From Ignavibacteriales bacterium (GTDB taxonomy: Bacteria; Bacteroidota; Ignavibacteria; UBA10030; SZUA-254), in NCBI GenBank assembly GCA_016207985.1, contig JACQYX010000256.1, positions 1 through 5,683 of the forward strand: DNA of 5,683 bases, in the 5' to 3' direction. The position numbers and the translations under genes were made by a program. Each line of letters opens with the position of its first letter. Within the stretch, counting starts at the first letter, position 1. Of the stretch, positions 4,278-5,683 are shown in pieces. The notes under the pieces were generated by a model that did not search any database, had not been told where the DNA came from, and worked only from the letters and a program-made list of their open reading frames with translations.

Positions 4278-5683
4278 GCGCTGCGTGCAAGTGTGACAGT
4301 GCCGCTTCTTTACGCTCCGATTGAGAAAGATTCGATGTTTATGGTAGACGGCGGTCTCCGCTCGAATATTCCTGTGGATATCGCCCGATCGCTCGGCTGC
4401 GATATTGTTATCGTTGTCAATTCCACGAGCAGCATGCGAAAACCTGAGCAGATGAAAGCACCTTGGGAGATTGCCGATCAAATAATGACGATTATGATGC
4501 AAGAATCTAATCAACGTCAGTTGGAGCTTGCCGATATTATAATCACACCGTTAACAGGTGAGCGTATCGTATCCGATTTTTCAGGTTTGGATACATTAAT
4601 ATCCTCAGGTGAGCATGCAGCCGAAGGGTGCATCCCGAAGATTATCGAAATGATCAATGAGTGTTCAAACGTACAGCAATCTCTTGCAGATTCGAATTTT
4701 AAATCGGTATCTTTTGAATTAAGTGGCGACACTATCGATGAACGGCTCATGCAGGAGATTTTTCAGAAATTCGAGCGAGATACACTCTCTCAGCAAGATG
4801 TGGAAGAATGCCTCAATCAAATCTATAATTCGGGAAAGTATGATAATGTATATGCAGAAGTCACACCTTACGAGGATGAAACGAAAATTATTATCAATGT
4901 TCTCAATCCAGATACGATAAAGGAATTCAGATTCAGCGGCAACGAACTCGTTGGTGATAGTATCATCGAACAATCCATGACTTGTTGTATAGGACAAGAT
5001 GCTCATAGCTCTGTTGTACAAAACTGTCTTGAGGATATCCAGAGAATTTATAGGAAGATGGGCTACTCGCTAGCGCGGATAGAATCTGTTAATGTTGAAA
5101 AGAAGACAGGGATTCTCTCGTTTAAAATCAATGAAGGGAAAATCGCAGGCATTCGTTTTGACGGAAATGTTATTACCAAGGATTATATTATCCGTCGTGA
5201 ATTCCCACTTGATTTGGGTGAAGTGTTCAACATCGATAAAGCTTCTCAGGGAGTTGTCAATATAAAAAGTACCGGACTTTTCGAGTATATCTTCCTCAAC
5301 GTTCGATATGAGAACGATCAACCGGTTGTCATATTGAGAGTTAAGGAACGCAGCTCTGAATTAATACGATTGGGATTTCACGCAGATGAAGAGCATGGGA
5401 TCGTCAGCACAATCGATATCCGTGATGCGAATTTTCGAGGGGCATGGGAAGATTTAGGGCTTGTTATGCGTTATGGTTATCGGGATCGGTTCGCTCGTGC
5501 CGAGTACACAGTAAATCGAATATTTCATACATATTTCACTTTCAACATTAAAGGTTATTATCGTTCACGGGATGTCTTTACGTACTCATATGCACCGTCT
5601 GCTTCGTCCGAGCGTTGGGAAAGAACCGAATATGGTAAGTACAGGGAAATAAGATATGGAAGTAACATCGTCTTTGGGAGTCA
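4263..5683 (+). CDS. Patatin-like phospholipase fused to Omp85 barrel, part 2 of 2 (C-terminal patatin half, three POTRA domains, barrel start; partial at right edge)
   Basis: My translation of this frame is open from at least 4263 to the window end with no stop. It begins NIAEALRASVTVPLLYAP, continuing the patatin domain, and contains the catalytic Asp in VDGGLRSNIPVD (Asp codon 4347-4349). After a linker, three POTRA-like modules follow: about 4707-4911 (VSFELSGDTIDERL...), 4917-5140 (IKEFRFSGNELVGD...) and 5142-5355 (IAGIRFDGNVITKD...GLFEYI). From about 5361 alternating strands with a RDANFRGAWEDLGL signature mark the start of an Omp85/BamA-like barrel, cut off by the window edge. In type Vd proteins such as PlpD the barrel and POTRA place the patatin at or outside the outer membrane; the same role is inferred here. 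Three POTRAs rather than one is unlike canonical PlpD. No own start is credible: GTG 4293 or ATG 4335 would delete conserved patatin sequence and the signal peptide. The uninterrupted frame over 470 codons suggests the break is recent or artefactual. Confidence 0.85.
4707..5355 (+). other. Three tandem POTRA-like domains
   Basis: Each module has the pattern of a hydrophobic strand with an SG or GN turn, two helices and a closing strand pair. Key turns are FELSGDT (first), FRFSGNEL (second) and IRFDGNVI (third), and the third ends with the typical GLFEYI and a VKE exit. The first is the most divergent. POTRA modules are periplasmic and guide substrates to Omp85 barrels. Confidence 0.7.

Noticed and set aside
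4206..5321. Several minus-strand open frames of 77-102 codons opposite the patatin gene
   Set aside because: They lie antisense to well-conserved patatin and POTRA coding sequence and show no independent coding signal.

Overview
The window looks like chromosomal DNA from a member of the Bacteroidota/Ignavibacteriota side of the FCB superphylum. The best evidence is a textbook type IX secretion (T9SS) type A sorting domain with the NYPNPFNPSTTI core, a variant common in Ignavibacteria and related lineages. Weak or absent Shine-Dalgarno sites at most starts and an Ala-Gln signal peptidase site fit this too. The genus cannot be named from the sequence alone.

Layout. Bases 1-616 (minus strand) hold the N-terminal 205 residues of a membrane-anchored alpha/beta hydrolase that runs off the left edge. 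Bases 617-806 are a divergent intergenic region with candidate promoters in both directions, a 9-bp inverted repeat and a strong Shine-Dalgarno. Bases 807-2354 encode one secreted protein: signal peptide, BNR/propeller-like body and T9SS sorting domain. It is split into three frames by two indels that cancel each other. A strong rho-independent terminator follows at 2382-2420. Bases 2458-3531 encode an intact GT4 glycosyltransferase. Bases 3532-3657 are intergenic, with a G/C-rich repeat-like block. From 3658 to the right edge lies a patatin-like phospholipase fused to three POTRA domains and an Omp85-type beta-barrel (type Vd-like architecture). It is broken at about 4262-4271, where a conserved stretch of roughly 11 residues appears to be missing and the frame changes.

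The genes do not form an obvious single pathway. The shared theme is the cell envelope: a membrane-anchored hydrolase, a T9SS cargo protein, a sugar transferase of the type used for surface polysaccharide or glycolipid, and an outer-membrane patatin. The terminator at 2382-2420 and the 126-bp gap before 3658 argue for several separate transcription units. Both frame-broken genes encode exported proteins. Sequencing or assembly indels are the simplest explanation for the two shifts in the T9SS gene; the patatin break looks more like a true deletion. I see no CRISPR array, tRNA, rRNA, insertion sequence or clear novel defence system.
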